Assembly (NCBI RefSeq): GCF_017308075.1
Contig: NZ_JAFKFX010000036.1
Coordinates: 1 to 64,000, forward strand
Length of the DNA stretch: 64,000 nucleotides
Source: Allobosea sp.
GTDB lineage: Bacteria; Pseudomonadota; Alphaproteobacteria; Rhizobiales; Beijerinckiaceae
Direction: 5' to 3'
Part shown: one piece after another, positions 1 to 7,982 of the stretch
Layout of the letters: each line of letters begins with the position of its first letter
Position numbering within the stretch: position 1 is the first letter of the stretch
Notes under the pieces: generated by a model
Database searches by the model: none
Seen by the model: the letters and a program-made list of their open reading frames with translations, nothing else
What the model was told of the DNA's origin: nothing
Program-made: the position numbers and the translations under genes

Positions 1-330
1 AAGCTCGATCCGGAACTGGTCGATCTCGCCACCCACATCATCGACAAGAAGCAGGCGAAGTTCGATCCGAGCGGCTTCGAGGATCACTACGAGGAGGCGC
101 TGCTCGCGCTGATCGAGGCCAAGCGCAAGGGCAAGAAGCCGCCGGTCGCAAAGCCGGCGGAGCGTCCCAGCAATGTCGTCAACCTGTTCGAGGCGCTGAA
201 GAAGAGCCTCGGCGAGGAGAACTCGTCGCGCGAGCCGCCGCGCAAGAGCTCTTCGCAGCGCAAGGCTTCGCCCGGGGCCGGCAAGCCGACGAAGAAACCT
301 GCCGCTGCCAAGACCAGGAAGAGTGCCTGA
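1..330 (+). CDS. ku: Non-homologous end-joining protein Ku, C-terminal part (5' end outside window)
   Basis: The last 109 codons of a gene that begins before the window. The remaining peptide opens with a helix-rich stretch (DLATHIIDKKQAKFDP, then DHYEEALLALIEAK), which matches the end of the bacterial Ku core and its following helical region. It finishes in a tail rich in Lys, Ser, Pro and Ala. Bacterial Ku binds broken double-stranded DNA ends as a homodimer and recruits LigD. The basic tail fits the DNA-binding or LigD-contacting extension known in the family. ligD starts 18 bp downstream on the same strand, which supports the call. The ring-forming domain itself cannot be checked here. 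Confidence 0.85.
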   Translation, partial: KLDPELVDLATHIIDKKQAKFDPSGFEDHYEEALLALIEAKRKGKKPPVAKPAERPSNVVNLFEALKKSLGEENSSREPPRKSSSQRKASPGAGKPTKKPAAAKTRKSA

Positions 331-348
331 CCCGCCGCGGAGGGCGCC

Positions 349-2937
349 ATGGCCAATCTCGACCTCTACCGTTCGAAACGCGACTTTTCACGGACGCGGG
401 AGCCGAAAGGCGCGGCGAAACGCCGGAGCAGGGCGGAACAGGCCGGCGGCGTCTTCGTGATCCACAAGCACGCCGCACGCCGTCTCCATTACGATCTCAG
501 GCTCGAGCATGATGGCGCGCTCTGGTCCTGGGCGGTGACGCGCGGCCCGAGCCTCGACCCCGCCGAGAAGCGTCTCGCGGTCCATGTCGAGGACCATCCG
601 CTCGAATATGGCGGCTTCGAGGGCACGATTCCCGAAGGCGAATACGGCGCCGGCTCGGTCATCATCTGGGACGAGGGCAAGTGGCTGCCGGAGAGCGATC
701 CAGTCCGCGGCATGGAGAAAGGCCATCTCGCCTTCACGTTGGAAGGCCACAAGCTCGGCGGCCGCTGGCATCTGGTCAGGCTGAAACCGCGCCGGGGCGA
801 GAAGCGCGACAACTGGCTGCTGATCAAGGTCGACGACGATTTTGCCTGTGACGACGAGGATATCCTGGAAAGCGCGCGGGATTCGGTGAAGTCGGGCCGC
901 AGCGTCGCGGAGGTCGGCGAGGATCCCGCAGGCGACGTCTGGTCGACCGACGAGAAGCCTGCGAAAGGGCGTAAGCCCAAGAGTGCCAAGCTCAAGACCG
1001 CCAGGCCCAAGAGCGCCAAGCCCAAGACCGGCGAGCCCAGCGCAGCAAAGGCCAAGGCGGCCGGCCGTCCGGCCAAGGCCGAAGGCGAGGAACTGCCGCG
1101 CTTCGTCGAACCCTGCCTCGCGACCCTGCAAGACAAGCCGCCGAGCGGCGACAACTGGCTGCACGAGGTCAAGTTCGACGGCTACCGGCTGCAGGCGCGG
1201 ATATCCGGCGGAAAGGTCAAGCTGCTTACCCGGACCGGTCTCGACTGGAGCGAGCGCTTCGGCGCGCCGATCGCCGCGGCTCTCGCGGCGCTTCCCTGCG
1301 AGACGGCGCTGATCGACGGCGAAGTCGTGGCATTGGGCGAGAACGGCATTTCCTCCTTCTCGGCGCTTCAGGCCGCGCTGTCGGATGGCGAGACGGCCTA
1401 TCTTGTCTTCTATGCCTTCGACCTGCTCCATCTCGACGGCGAAGATCTGCGGGCGGAACCGCTGCTCGCGCGTAAGGAAAGGCTGGAGGAGCTGCTGCAG
1501 GCTGCGAAACCCGACGCAGCCCTGCGCTACAGCGAGCACTTCGTCGAGCCGGGCCAGACCATGCTCCGCCATGCCTGCCGCATGGGGCTCGAAGGCGTGA
1601 TCTCGAAGCGGGTGGACGCGCCCTATCGCAGTGGTCGGGGTCGCGACTGGATCAAGTCGAAATGCACGCAGCGCCAGGAATTCGTCATTGCCGGCTATGT
1701 CCCGTCCAAGGCCTCGCGCAACCAGCTCGGCTCGCTGGTCCTCGGCTATCATGAAGGCGGGGAACTGAAGCCGGCAGGCCGCGTCGGCACCGGCTTCACT
1801 CGCAAATCGGCCGCGGATCTCAAGAAGCGGCTCGACGCGATCGCCGCGAAAACCGCCCCTTTCGAGGGCGCCGCTGGACGCGAGCGTGGTATCGTCTGGG
1901 TGAGGCCCGAGCTCGTCGCCGAGATCGCCTTCGGCTCCTGGACGGCCTCGAAGACGCTGCGGCATTCGGCCTTCCTCGGCCTGCGCGAGGACAAGCCGGC
2001 TGATGAAGTGATCGAGGAGAAGCCGACCAAGGCTGCGGCGAGCAGGGGGCGGTCAGCGGCAAAGCCGGCGCCGCCGAGGGCATCCCGGCGGGAGACCACC
2101 GTGACGTTGAGCAATCCCGACAAGCCGCTCTGGCCCGATATCGGCTTCACCAAGCAGAACCTGCTCGACTACTACGCCAGTGTCTGGGAGCGCATGGCGC
2201 CCTTCGTCGTCGAACGGCCCCTGAGTCTGCTGCGCGCGCCCGATGGGATCGGCGGCCAGGTCTTCTTCCAGAAGCATGCCGGCGCCGGGCTGCACAAATC
2301 CGTCTCCCGGATGAAGGACAAGGATGGCGAGGAGCTGCTCTTCATCCGCGATTTCGACGGTCTCGCTGCCTTGGTCCAGCTCGGCACGGTCGAGATCCAT
2401 CTCTGGGGCGCGAAGGTGGATGCCGTCGAAACCCCGGATCAGGTGATCTTCGACCTCGACCCGGACAAGGGCGTGCCGATGGAGCGGGTGCGCGCGGCGG
2501 CGCTGACGGTCCGCAATCGCCTTGATGAGCTCGGTTTCGCGAGCTTCCTCAAGACTTCCGGCGGCAAGGGTTTCCATGTCGTCATGCCGCTGCAGCCGAA
2601 GTCCGGCTGGGCCGAGATCAAGGCGTTCGCCCGCGATTTCGCCAAGGCGATGGAGCAGGCGCAGCCGAAGCTCTACACCGCGACCTTGTCGAAGCAGGCG
2701 CGCAAGGGTCGGATCTTCGTCGACTATCTCCGCAATGGCCGCGGTGCGACTGCGATCGCCCCCTTCTCGACCCGCGCCCGTCCCGGCGCGGCCGTCGCCA
2801 TGCCGGTGGCTTGGGAGATGCTGGAAGAAGGCCTGGCGCCGGATGCCTTCAAGGCGCAGGAGATCATGGATAAGGGCCTCCCGGCGGATGCCTGGGCCGA
2901 ATTCTTTGCGCCGAAGCGGGCTCTCAAGGGCCGCTGA
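349..2937 (+). CDS. ligD: Multidomain ATP-dependent DNA ligase LigD
   Basis: An 862-residue end-joining enzyme with the Pseudomonas-type order phosphoesterase, ligase, polymerase. The 3'-phosphoesterase domain (about 25-190) keeps the metal-site pattern H41, H47, D49 and H83. A linker rich in Lys, Pro and Ala (about 203-245) follows. The adenylation motif KFDGYR lies at 275-280, making K275 the expected nucleotidyl lysine. After the OB fold (to about 545) a primase/polymerase domain contains the metal-binding motif FDLDPD. The start has a strong ribosome site (GGAGGG) 5 bases upstream. It sits just after ku, so the two form the usual Ku-LigD repair pair, which seals double-strand breaks without a homologous template. 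Confidence 0.95.
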   Translation: MANLDLYRSKRDFSRTREPKGAAKRRSRAEQAGGVFVIHKHAARRLHYDLRLEHDGALWSWAVTRGPSLDPAEKRLAVHVEDHPLEYGGFEGTIPEGEYGAGSVIIWDEGKWLPESDPVRGMEKGHLAFTLEGHKLGGRWHLVRLKPRRGEKRDNWLLIKVDDDFACDDEDILESARDSVKSGRSVAEVGEDPAGDVWSTDEKPAKGRKPKSAKLKTARPKSAKPKTGEPSAAKAKAAGRPAKAEGEELPRFVEPCLATLQDKPPSGDNWLHEVKFDGYRLQARISGGKVKLLTRTGLDWSERFGAPIAAALAALPCETALIDGEVVALGENGISSFSALQAALSDGETAYLVFYAFDLLHLDGEDLRAEPLLARKERLEELLQAAKPDAALRYSEHFVEPGQTMLRHACRMGLEGVISKRVDAPYRSGRGRDWIKSKCTQRQEFVIAGYVPSKASRNQLGSLVLGYHEGGELKPAGRVGTGFTRKSAADLKKRLDAIAAKTAPFEGAAGRERGIVWVRPELVAEIAFGSWTASKTLRHSAFLGLREDKPADEVIEEKPTKAAASRGRSAAKPAPPRASRRETTVTLSNPDKPLWPDIGFTKQNLLDYYASVWERMAPFVVERPLSLLRAPDGIGGQVFFQKHAGAGLHKSVSRMKDKDGEELLFIRDFDGLAALVQLGTVEIHLWGAKVDAVETPDQVIFDLDPDKGVPMERVRAAALTVRNRLDELGFASFLKTSGGKGFHVVMPLQPKSGWAEIKAFARDFAKAMEQAQPKLYTATLSKQARKGRIFVDYLRNGRGATAIAPFSTRARPGAAVAMPVAWEMLEEGLAPDAFKAQEIMDKGLPADAWAEFFAPKRALKGR

Positions 2938-3309
2938 TCAAGCGGCGACCTCGCCGCGGTCATAGCGCCGCTGCGCCTCCTCGACCTCACCGATATGGGC
3001 CTCGGCCCATTGCGTCAGCGCCTGCACGGTGCTGGCGAGCGTCCGCCCGAGCGGCGTCAGCGCATATTCGACGGTGACCGGCACCGTCGCGAAGGCGCGC
3101 CGGCTGATCAGCCCGTCGCGTTCCAGGCTCTTCAGCGTCTGCGACAGCATTTTCTGCGAGATGCTGTCGATCCGCCGGCGCAGTTCGTTGAAGCGCAGCG
3201 TCTCCCGCTCGAGCAGGATCAGGATCAGAACCGCCCATTTGTCGCCGATCCGGTCGAGCACGCGCCGGGTCGGGCATTGGGCGTTGAACGGATCGGGGCG
3301 CTGCAGCAT
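2938..3309 (-). CDS. HxlR-family winged-helix transcriptional regulator
   Basis: A 123-residue protein with the HxlR signature: an N-terminal Cys (C12) followed by CPTRRVLDRIGDKW, then the recognition-helix region ISQKMLSQTLKSLERDGLI and a wing near residue 80. Several family members sense electrophiles or quinones through this Cys; whether this one does is inference. It is convergent with ligD with no gap between the stop codons, and divergent from an NAD(P)-binding oxidoreductase. HxlR/oxidoreductase divergent pairs usually show the regulator repressing both genes. A 16-bp dyad in the 116-bp gap is the likely binding site. Confidence 0.9.
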   Translation of the reverse strand: MLQRPDPFNAQCPTRRVLDRIGDKWAVLILILLERETLRFNELRRRIDSISQKMLSQTLKSLERDGLISRRAFATVPVTVEYALTPLGRTLASTVQALTQWAEAHIGEVEEAQRRYDRGEVAA

Positions 3310-3377
3310 GGCGGTTTCCGGCAGGTGACCTTGTGCGGCGAAAGTGCCTTCTTGAGCGAAAATCGCACAGGCGCCAT

Positions 3378-3416
3378 CTGGTGTCCATCGGGATGCAGGT
3401 TCCCAATGGATACCAG
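3378..3416. promoter_or_regulatory. Large inverted repeat between the HxlR regulator and the oxidoreductase, probable operator
   Basis: Arms CTGGTGTCCATCGGGA (3378-3393) and TCCCAATGGATACCAG (3401-3416) are complementary at 14 of 16 positions, with a 7-base spacer. The right arm ends inside the ribosome site AGGAGA (3415-3420) of the oxidoreductase at 3426. A bound repressor would therefore cover the translation initiation region DNA, and the mRNA could also fold to partly hide the ribosome site. The dyad is seen directly. Its use by the neighbouring HxlR protein is inferred from the divergent arrangement. Confidence 0.65.
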
Positions 3417-3425
3417 GAGATCGAC

Positions 3426-4037
3426 ATGAATATCGCTTTGATCGGCGCGACCGGCTTCATCGGCTCGCGCCTGCTCGCCGAACTGACCCGCCGCGGCCAC
3501 CAGGTCACCGCCATCGTCCGCAATTCCGAGAAGGTGCCGGCAGGCCCAAGCGTCTCTGCGCGGAAGGGTGACGTCTTCGATCGCGATGGGCTCGCGGCCC
3601 TGATCGCCGGCCATGACGCCGTGATCAGCGCCGTTCACTTTTCCGCCAGCGACCCGGCCGGGCTGCTCGCGGCGGTGAAGCAGTCAGGCGTGAAGCGCTA
3701 TCTCGTCGTCGGGGGTGCGGGCAGTCTCGAGGTCGCGCCCGGCGTGAAGCTGTTCGACACGCGGGACTTCCCGGCGGTGTATCTCGACGAAGCCAGGAAG
3801 GGCGGCGTGTTCCTCGACCTGCTGAAGGCCGAGACGGCGCTCGACTGGAGCTTCCTCTCGCCTTCGGCGCTGATCCAGCCCGGCGAGCGCACCGGCAAAT
3901 TCCGCCTCGGCAAGGATCAGCTCCTCGTCGACGCGAACGGAAACAGCGCGATCTCTGCCGAGGACTATGCGATCGCGCTGGTCGACGAGCTGGAAAAGCC
4001 GGCGCATTCGCGCCAGCGCTTCACCGTCGGCTATTGA
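3426..4037 (+). CDS. NAD(P)-binding atypical short-chain oxidoreductase (NmrA/YwnB-like)
   Basis: A 203-residue single Rossmann-fold protein. The N-terminus MNIALIGATGFIGSRLLAEL has the GxxGxxG dinucleotide-binding pattern, and the rest matches the NAD(P)H-binding family that includes YwnB and flavin-reductase-like proteins. I chose the ATG at 3426 because AGGAGA lies 5 bases upstream and the Rossmann strand begins at residue 2; an upstream in-frame start would add residues unrelated to the fold. It is divergent from the HxlR regulator. The substrate is unknown; quinone or aldehyde detoxification is plausible from the regulator type but not shown by the sequence. Confidence 0.85.
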   Translation: MNIALIGATGFIGSRLLAELTRRGHQVTAIVRNSEKVPAGPSVSARKGDVFDRDGLAALIAGHDAVISAVHFSASDPAGLLAAVKQSGVKRYLVVGGAGSLEVAPGVKLFDTRDFPAVYLDEARKGGVFLDLLKAETALDWSFLSPSALIQPGERTGKFRLGKDQLLVDANGNSAISAEDYAIALVDELEKPAHSRQRFTVGY

Positions 4038-4064
4038 ACGCAGCCGTATTCTCTGGAAACCGCT

Positions 4065-4162
4065 GCGTCATCCCGGACAAGCCGCAAAGCGGCGCTGATC
4101 CGAGATCCATCGTAGGGCTGCTGAGCTTTACGATGGATTCCGGGGCAGGCCCGGGATGACGC
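4065..4162. repeat. Dispersed palindromic repeat (rhizobial REP/RIME-like), copy 1
   Basis: Outer arms GCGTCATCCCGG (4065-4076) and CCGGGATGACGC (4151-4162) are perfectly complementary. Inner arms GATCCATCGTA and TACGATGGATTC nest inside, so the unit can fold into one long hairpin. It lies between two convergent genes, where it may also act as a transcription end. Three more elements with the same CGTCAT outer motif occur at 7863, 10713 and 53814. Confidence 0.75.
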
Positions 4163-4194
4163 CAAGTCGGCAATGGCCAGTGGTCGCCCAGCGT

Positions 4195-5388
4195 TCAGAG
4201 CAGCCCGCGCTTGGCGAGGTTGCGCATCAGATGCGAGGCGCCGAAGCGCCAGGGCTCGCATTCGTCGGTACGGCGCATGCGGTTGATCAGCGCGCCGAGC
4301 TCGGGCGCGGCGATGGTGACGACGTCGCCGTATTTATGGGTGAAGCCGCCGCCCGGCGCGTCGCGATCCTGGATCGGGGCGAACATCGTGCCGAGATAGA
4401 GCGCCGCGCCGTCCGGATAGTGGTGGTGCGGGTTGAGCATCTGCGCGGTGAGATCGGCCGGGTCGCGGCTGATCTTGGCGATCGAGGACGCGCCTTCGAG
4501 CTTGAAGCCGTCATCGCCCGCGACGCTCAGCGTCACCGTGGTCCGGCGGACATGATCGAGCGAGAAGCCGGCATCGAAGAAGCGGATGAACGGGCCGATC
4601 GCCGCCGCGGCGTTGTTGTCCTTGGCCTTGCCGAGGAGCAGGGCCGAGCGGCCCTCGACATCGCGCAGGTTGACGTCGTTGCCGAGGCTGGCGCCGACGA
4701 TCCGGCCGTCCGAGGCGACGATCAGCACGATCTCGGGCTCGGGATTGTTCCAAGTCGAGCCCGGATGCAACCCGGCATCGGCGCCGGTGCCGACCGCCGA
4801 GAGCGGCTGGCCCTTGGTGAAGATCTCGGCATCCGGGCCGATGCCGACCTCGAGATACTGGCTCCAGGCGTTCTGGGCGATCAGCACCTCCTTCAGCCGC
4901 ATCGCCTCGGGCGAGCCCGGCTTCAGCTTGGAGAGGTCGTCGCCGATCAGCTTGCCGATCTCGCCGCGGATCGCGGCGGCGGCGGCCGGATTGCCACGGG
5001 CCTTTTCCTCGATGACCCGCTCCAGCATCGAGATTGCGAAGGTGACGCCGGCGGCCTTGACCGCCTGCAGGTCGACCGGGGCCAGCAGCCAGGGCTTGCT
5101 CGCGTCCCGGCCCTCGGCCGGGGTGTTGGCGAGGATCTCGGCGAGACTGCCGACCCGCTCGCCCTTCGCCGCGGCGAGCGCCGCTGCCGGATCCGTGCTC
5201 TCGCAGAGATCGCGCATCGTCGCGAAGGCCGAGCTGATGTCGACGAGGTCGTCGCCGCGCAGGACGACGACCGACGGCCCCCCGAGTTCGGGCCGCCAGA
5301 CGCGGCCGGCCAGCGCGGCGCGGGCGGCATCGGCCGGCAAGGTGTTGGCGGGCGTGAGCGAGAGCGTCGGCATCGGGATCGGATCCAT
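4195..5388 (-). CDS. Fumarylacetoacetate hydrolase family protein
   Basis: About 397 residues. The C-terminal two-thirds carry FAH-fold hallmarks: the metal-ligand stretch NNPEPEIVLIV, then SLGNDVNLRDVEG, and a downstream GTMFAPIQDRD and GDVV region. FAH-family enzymes hydrolyse or decarboxylate C-C bonds in acylpyruvates, or dehydrate 2-keto-3-deoxy sugar acids. The long N-terminal part (WRPELGGPSVVVLRGDDLVD) resembles the sugar-acid dehydratase-like subgroup, so a role in sugar-acid catabolism is possible but unproven. The start is uncertain: ATGs at 5460, 5388 and 5373 are all in frame and none has a clear ribosome site. It is divergent from the ugp operon. Confidence 0.8.
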   Translation of the reverse strand: MDPIPMPTLSLTPANTLPADAARAALAGRVWRPELGGPSVVVLRGDDLVDISSAFATMRDLCESTDPAAALAAAKGERVGSLAEILANTPAEGRDASKPWLLAPVDLQAVKAAGVTFAISMLERVIEEKARGNPAAAAAIRGEIGKLIGDDLSKLKPGSPEAMRLKEVLIAQNAWSQYLEVGIGPDAEIFTKGQPLSAVGTGADAGLHPGSTWNNPEPEIVLIVASDGRIVGASLGNDVNLRDVEGRSALLLGKAKDNNAAAAIGPFIRFFDAGFSLDHVRRTTVTLSVAGDDGFKLEGASSIAKISRDPADLTAQMLNPHHHYPDGAALYLGTMFAPIQDRDAPGGGFTHKYGDVVTIAAPELGALINRMRRTDECEPWRFGASHLMRNLAKRGLL

Positions 5389-5472
5389 CGAGAAGGGCGT
5401 ACTGGCCGGGCAGAACAGCCGCTTCCGCAGGATTGTGCAAGACCTGGGGGCTGCTTCCATCGCAGGGCGGCG

Positions 5473-5490
5473 ATGTCATCGTTTTGTCAT
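5473..5490 (+). promoter_or_regulatory. Pho box (PhoB binding site) upstream of ugpB
   Basis: ATGTCAT-CGTT-TTGTCAT matches the 18-bp Pho box (two CTGTCAT-like repeats with a 4-base spacer), with mismatches only at the first base of each repeat. A weaker third unit (ACGTCGC) follows with the same spacing. ugp operons are classic phosphate-starvation targets of PhoB, so the site both predicts regulation and supports the identity of the transporter. The site is about 88 bases before the ugpB start. Confidence 0.75.
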
Positions 5491-5577
5491 TGAAACGTCG
5501 CCCCGGCTTCATGCTAGCTTGCGCACCAACGACAAGAGCCGCCTGCACGCTGTGGCAGGGCGGGAAGGGAGAATGCC

Positions 5578-6900
5578 ATGACCGTGAAACTGACGACGCT
5601 TGCCTCGGTGGCTGCTTTTGCTCTGGCCGCGGCTTCGCCGGCCCTAGCCCAGACCGAGATCCAGTGGTGGCACGCGCTGACCGGCGCCAATAACGACGTG
5701 GTCGTCAAGCTCGCCGAGGAGTTCAACGCCTCGCAGAAGGACTACAAGGTCGTCGTCGCCTATAAGGGCTCCTATCCGGACACGCTGAACGCCGGCATTG
5801 CCGCCTTCCGCGCCGGCAACGCCCCGCACATCCTCCAGGTCTTCGAGGTCGGCACCGGCACGATGATGTCGGCCAAGGGCGCGGTTAAGCCTGTGCACGA
5901 GCTGATGAAGGACGCCGGCGAAGCCTTCGATCCCAAGGCCTATCTGCCGGCGATCACCGGCTATTACTCGACCCCAAAGGGCGAGATGCTCTCCATGCCG
6001 TTCAATTCGTCGAGCATGGTGATGTGGTACAACAGGGACGCCTTCAAGAAGGCCGGCCTCAACCCCGACGCGCCGCCCAAGACCTGGCCGGAAGTCTTCG
6101 AGGCCGGCAAGAAGCTGAAGGCCGCCGGCTTCGACAAATGCGGCTTCACCAATGCCTGGGCGACCTGGGCGAACATCGAGCAGTTCGGCGCCTGGCACAA
6201 CATTCCGCTGTCGACCAAGGTCAACGGCATGGAGGGTTTCGACGCCGTCCTCAACTTCAACAAGAGCCCGATCTTCCTGAAGCACTGGACCAATCTGGTC
6301 GAGCTGCAGAAGGACAAGACCTACGATTATTCCGGCCGCACCAACACCGGCGAGGGCCGCTTCACCTCGGGCGAATGCCCGATCATGCTGACCTCCTCGG
6401 GCTTCTTCGGCAACGTCAAGGCGAACGCCAAGTTCGACTGGGCCAATGCGCCGATGCCGTATTATCCGGAGGCCGCCGGCGCCCCGCAGAACTCGATCAT
6501 CGGTGGCGCCTCGCTCTGGGTGATGGGCGGCAAGAAGGCCGAGGAATACAAGGGCGTCGCCAAGTTCTTCACCTTCCTGTCGAATGTCGACCGCCAGGTG
6601 AAGCTGCACACCGAGTCCGGCTATCTGCCGATCACCAAGGCCGCCTATGAGAAGGTCAAGGCTTCGGGCTTCTACAAGGACAAGCCCTATCTCGAGACCC
6701 CGATCCTCGAGCTCAACAACAAGGAGCCGACCGACAACTCCAAGGGCCTGCGCTATGGCAGCCTCGTCCAGATCCGCGACATCTGGTCGGAGGAGCTGGA
6801 GGCCGCGCTGAACGGCCAGAAGTCGCCGCAGGCGGCGCTCGATGCCGCGGCCGAGCGTGGCAACCAGATGCTGCGCCAGTTCGAGCGCACGGCCAAGTAA
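5578..6900 (+). CDS. ugpB: ABC transporter periplasmic binding protein, UgpB type (glycerol-3-phosphate/glycerophosphodiester)
   Basis: A 440-residue extracellular solute-binding protein. A Sec signal peptide spans residues 1-24, cleaved after SPALA just before QTEIQWWHAL. The mature N-terminus, the phrases QVFEVGTGTMM and LSMPFNSSSMVMWYN, and the central CGFTNAWATWANIEQFGAWH are typical of UgpB. It captures phosphorylated glycerol compounds in the periplasm for UgpAEC. The ribosome site GGGAGA lies just upstream of the ATG. It heads the operon, preceded by a Pho box and followed by a hairpin that may raise its mRNA level over the membrane subunits. Confidence 0.93.
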   Translation: MTVKLTTLASVAAFALAAASPALAQTEIQWWHALTGANNDVVVKLAEEFNASQKDYKVVVAYKGSYPDTLNAGIAAFRAGNAPHILQVFEVGTGTMMSAKGAVKPVHELMKDAGEAFDPKAYLPAITGYYSTPKGEMLSMPFNSSSMVMWYNRDAFKKAGLNPDAPPKTWPEVFEAGKKLKAAGFDKCGFTNAWATWANIEQFGAWHNIPLSTKVNGMEGFDAVLNFNKSPIFLKHWTNLVELQKDKTYDYSGRTNTGEGRFTSGECPIMLTSSGFFGNVKANAKFDWANAPMPYYPEAAGAPQNSIIGGASLWVMGGKKAEEYKGVAKFFTFLSNVDRQVKLHTESGYLPITKAAYEKVKASGFYKDKPYLETPILELNNKEPTDNSKGLRYGSLVQIRDIWSEELEAALNGQKSPQAALDAAAERGNQMLRQFERTAK

Positions 6901-6914
6901 GGCCACTGACCGGA

Positions 6915-6936
6915 GGTCGGGACGCCCGTCCCGGCC
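6915..6936 (+). terminator. Intercistronic stem-loop between ugpB and ugpA
   Basis: GGTCGGGAC (6915-6923) and GTCCCGGCC (6928-6936) form a 9-bp stem with a 4-base loop, followed by a pyrimidine run TTCTTCTTCC. Binding-protein genes are often followed by such partial terminators or 3'-protecting hairpins, which give excess binding protein. The structure is seen; the function is inferred. Confidence 0.55.
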
Positions 6937-6960
6937 TTCTTCTTCCTGCCAGGGCGGCCG

Positions 6961-7842
6961 ATGCAGAAATACGCTCACTTCAAGGGCCTGACGATCCCGC
7001 TGCTTCTGCTCTTGCCGCAGCTCGCGATCACGCTCGTCTTCTTTTACTGGCCGGCGAGCCAGGCGGTCTGGCAGAGCTTCCTGCTGCAGGACGCCTTCGG
7101 CATCTCGACCGAATTCGTCTGGTTCGAGAATTATCGCCTGCTCTTCTCCAGCCCGGAATACTACAAGGCGCTGATCAATACCGCGATCTTCTCGGTCTTC
7201 GTCGCAGGCCTGTCGCTGTCGATCGCCCTGCTCTTCGCGGTGATGGCCGACCGGGCGATCCGTGGCGCCGAAATCTACAAGACTCTGCTGATCTGGCCCT
7301 ATGCGGTGGCGCCCGCCATTGCCGGCGTGCTCTGGATCTTCATGTTTGATCCCTCGCTCGGCATGCTGGCGCGTGGCCTGCGCAGCCTCGGCATCGCCTG
7401 GAATCCCAAGCTCGACGGCACCGACGCGATGACGCTGGTGATCATGGCGGCGACCTGGAAGCAGATCAGCTACAATTTCCTGTTCTTCCTCGCCGGCCTT
7501 CAGTCGATCCCGAAGAGCGTGATCGAGGCGGCGGTGATCGACGGCGCCCGGCCGATGCGCCGCTTCTGGACGATCATCTTCCCGCTGCTCTCGCCGACGA
7601 CCTTCTTCCTGCTGGTCGTCAACCTCGTCTACGTCTTCTTCGACACCTTCGGCATCATCGACACCGTCACCGGCGGCGGGCCTTCGGGCGCCACCACCAC
7701 CCTGGTCTACAAGGTCTTCTCCGACGGCAAGGGCGGCTCCGATCTCGGCGGCTCGGCCGCGCAGTCGGTCGTGCTGCTGATCATGGTGATCGCCATGACC
7801 GCCTTCCAGTTCCGCTTCATCGAGCGCAAGGTGAACTACTGA
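6961..7842 (+). CDS. ugpA: ABC transporter permease UgpA
   Basis: A 293-residue inner-membrane protein with six predicted membrane segments, starting with a hydrophobic helix at about 12-32 ([18 protein letters not shown]). The cytoplasmic EAA loop that docks on the ATPase is visible as [20 protein letters not shown]. Residues such as [20 protein letters not shown] are characteristic of UgpA. Its stop codon TGA (7840-7842) overlaps an ATG at 7842 that once must have started the next gene. A palindromic repeat now separates the two. Confidence 0.93.
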   Translation: MQKYAHFKGLTIPLLLLLPQLAITLVFFYWPASQAVWQSFLLQDAFGISTEFVWFENYRLLFSSPEYYKALINTAIFSVFVAGLSLSIALLFAVMADRAIRGAEIYKTLLIWPYAVAPAIAGVLWIFMFDPSLGMLARGLRSLGIAWNPKLDGTDAMTLVIMAATWKQISYNFLFFLAGLQSIPKSVIEAAVIDGARPMRRFWTIIFPLLSPTTFFLLVVNLVYVFFDTFGIIDTVTGGGPSGATTTLVYKVFSDGKGGSDLGGSAAQSVVLLIMVIAMTAFQFRFIERKVNY

Positions 7843-7982
7843 TGGCCTCCGTGCCTACCCTCCCGTCATGGTCGGGCTTGTCCCGACCATCCACGCCTTT
7901 GGTGGTCGAGGGCCGTGTTCAAGACGTGGATGCTCGCCACAAGGGCGAGCATGACGGCTGGACGAGCGGAGGCGCGCGCTGA
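7842..7982 (+). other. 46-codon relay reading frame created by the repeat insertion
   Basis: The ATG at 7842, which overlaps the ugpA stop, opens a frame of 46 codons with no stop until TGA at 7980-7982. That TGA again overlaps the ATG of the creatininase gene (7982). A ribosome finishing ugpA could thus reinitiate, cross the repeat and reach the next gene by the same TGATG coupling. The segment also carries GGAGG (7968-7972) 9 bases before the ATG at 7982. It is unlikely to be a functional peptide, because most of it is palindromic repeat DNA. Confidence 0.5.
7863..7957. repeat. Dispersed palindromic repeat, copy 2 (inside the ugp operon)
   Basis: Ends CCGTCAT (7863-7869) and ATGACGG (7951-7957) are complementary. 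Two perfect 9-bp hairpins nest within: ATGGTCGGG/CCCGACCAT (7868-7876, 7882-7890) and ATGCTCGCC/GGCGAGCAT (7930-7938, 7944-7952). ATCCACG (7889-7895) and CGTGGAT (7925-7931) also pair. The two-palindrome mosaic layout recalls RIME-type elements of rhizobia. Confidence 0.8.

Noticed and set aside
388-1965. A 525-codon open frame antisense to ligD, and similar long antisense frames across the window (for example 4156-5493 plus and 19057-20727 minus)
   Set aside because: They lie opposite clearly conserved genes, have composition expected from the third-position GC bias and show no recognisable domains.
6190-6210. TGGCAC inside ugpB as a sigma-54 -24 element
   Set aside because: No TTGC-type -12 element at the right spacing and it lies within a coding region.
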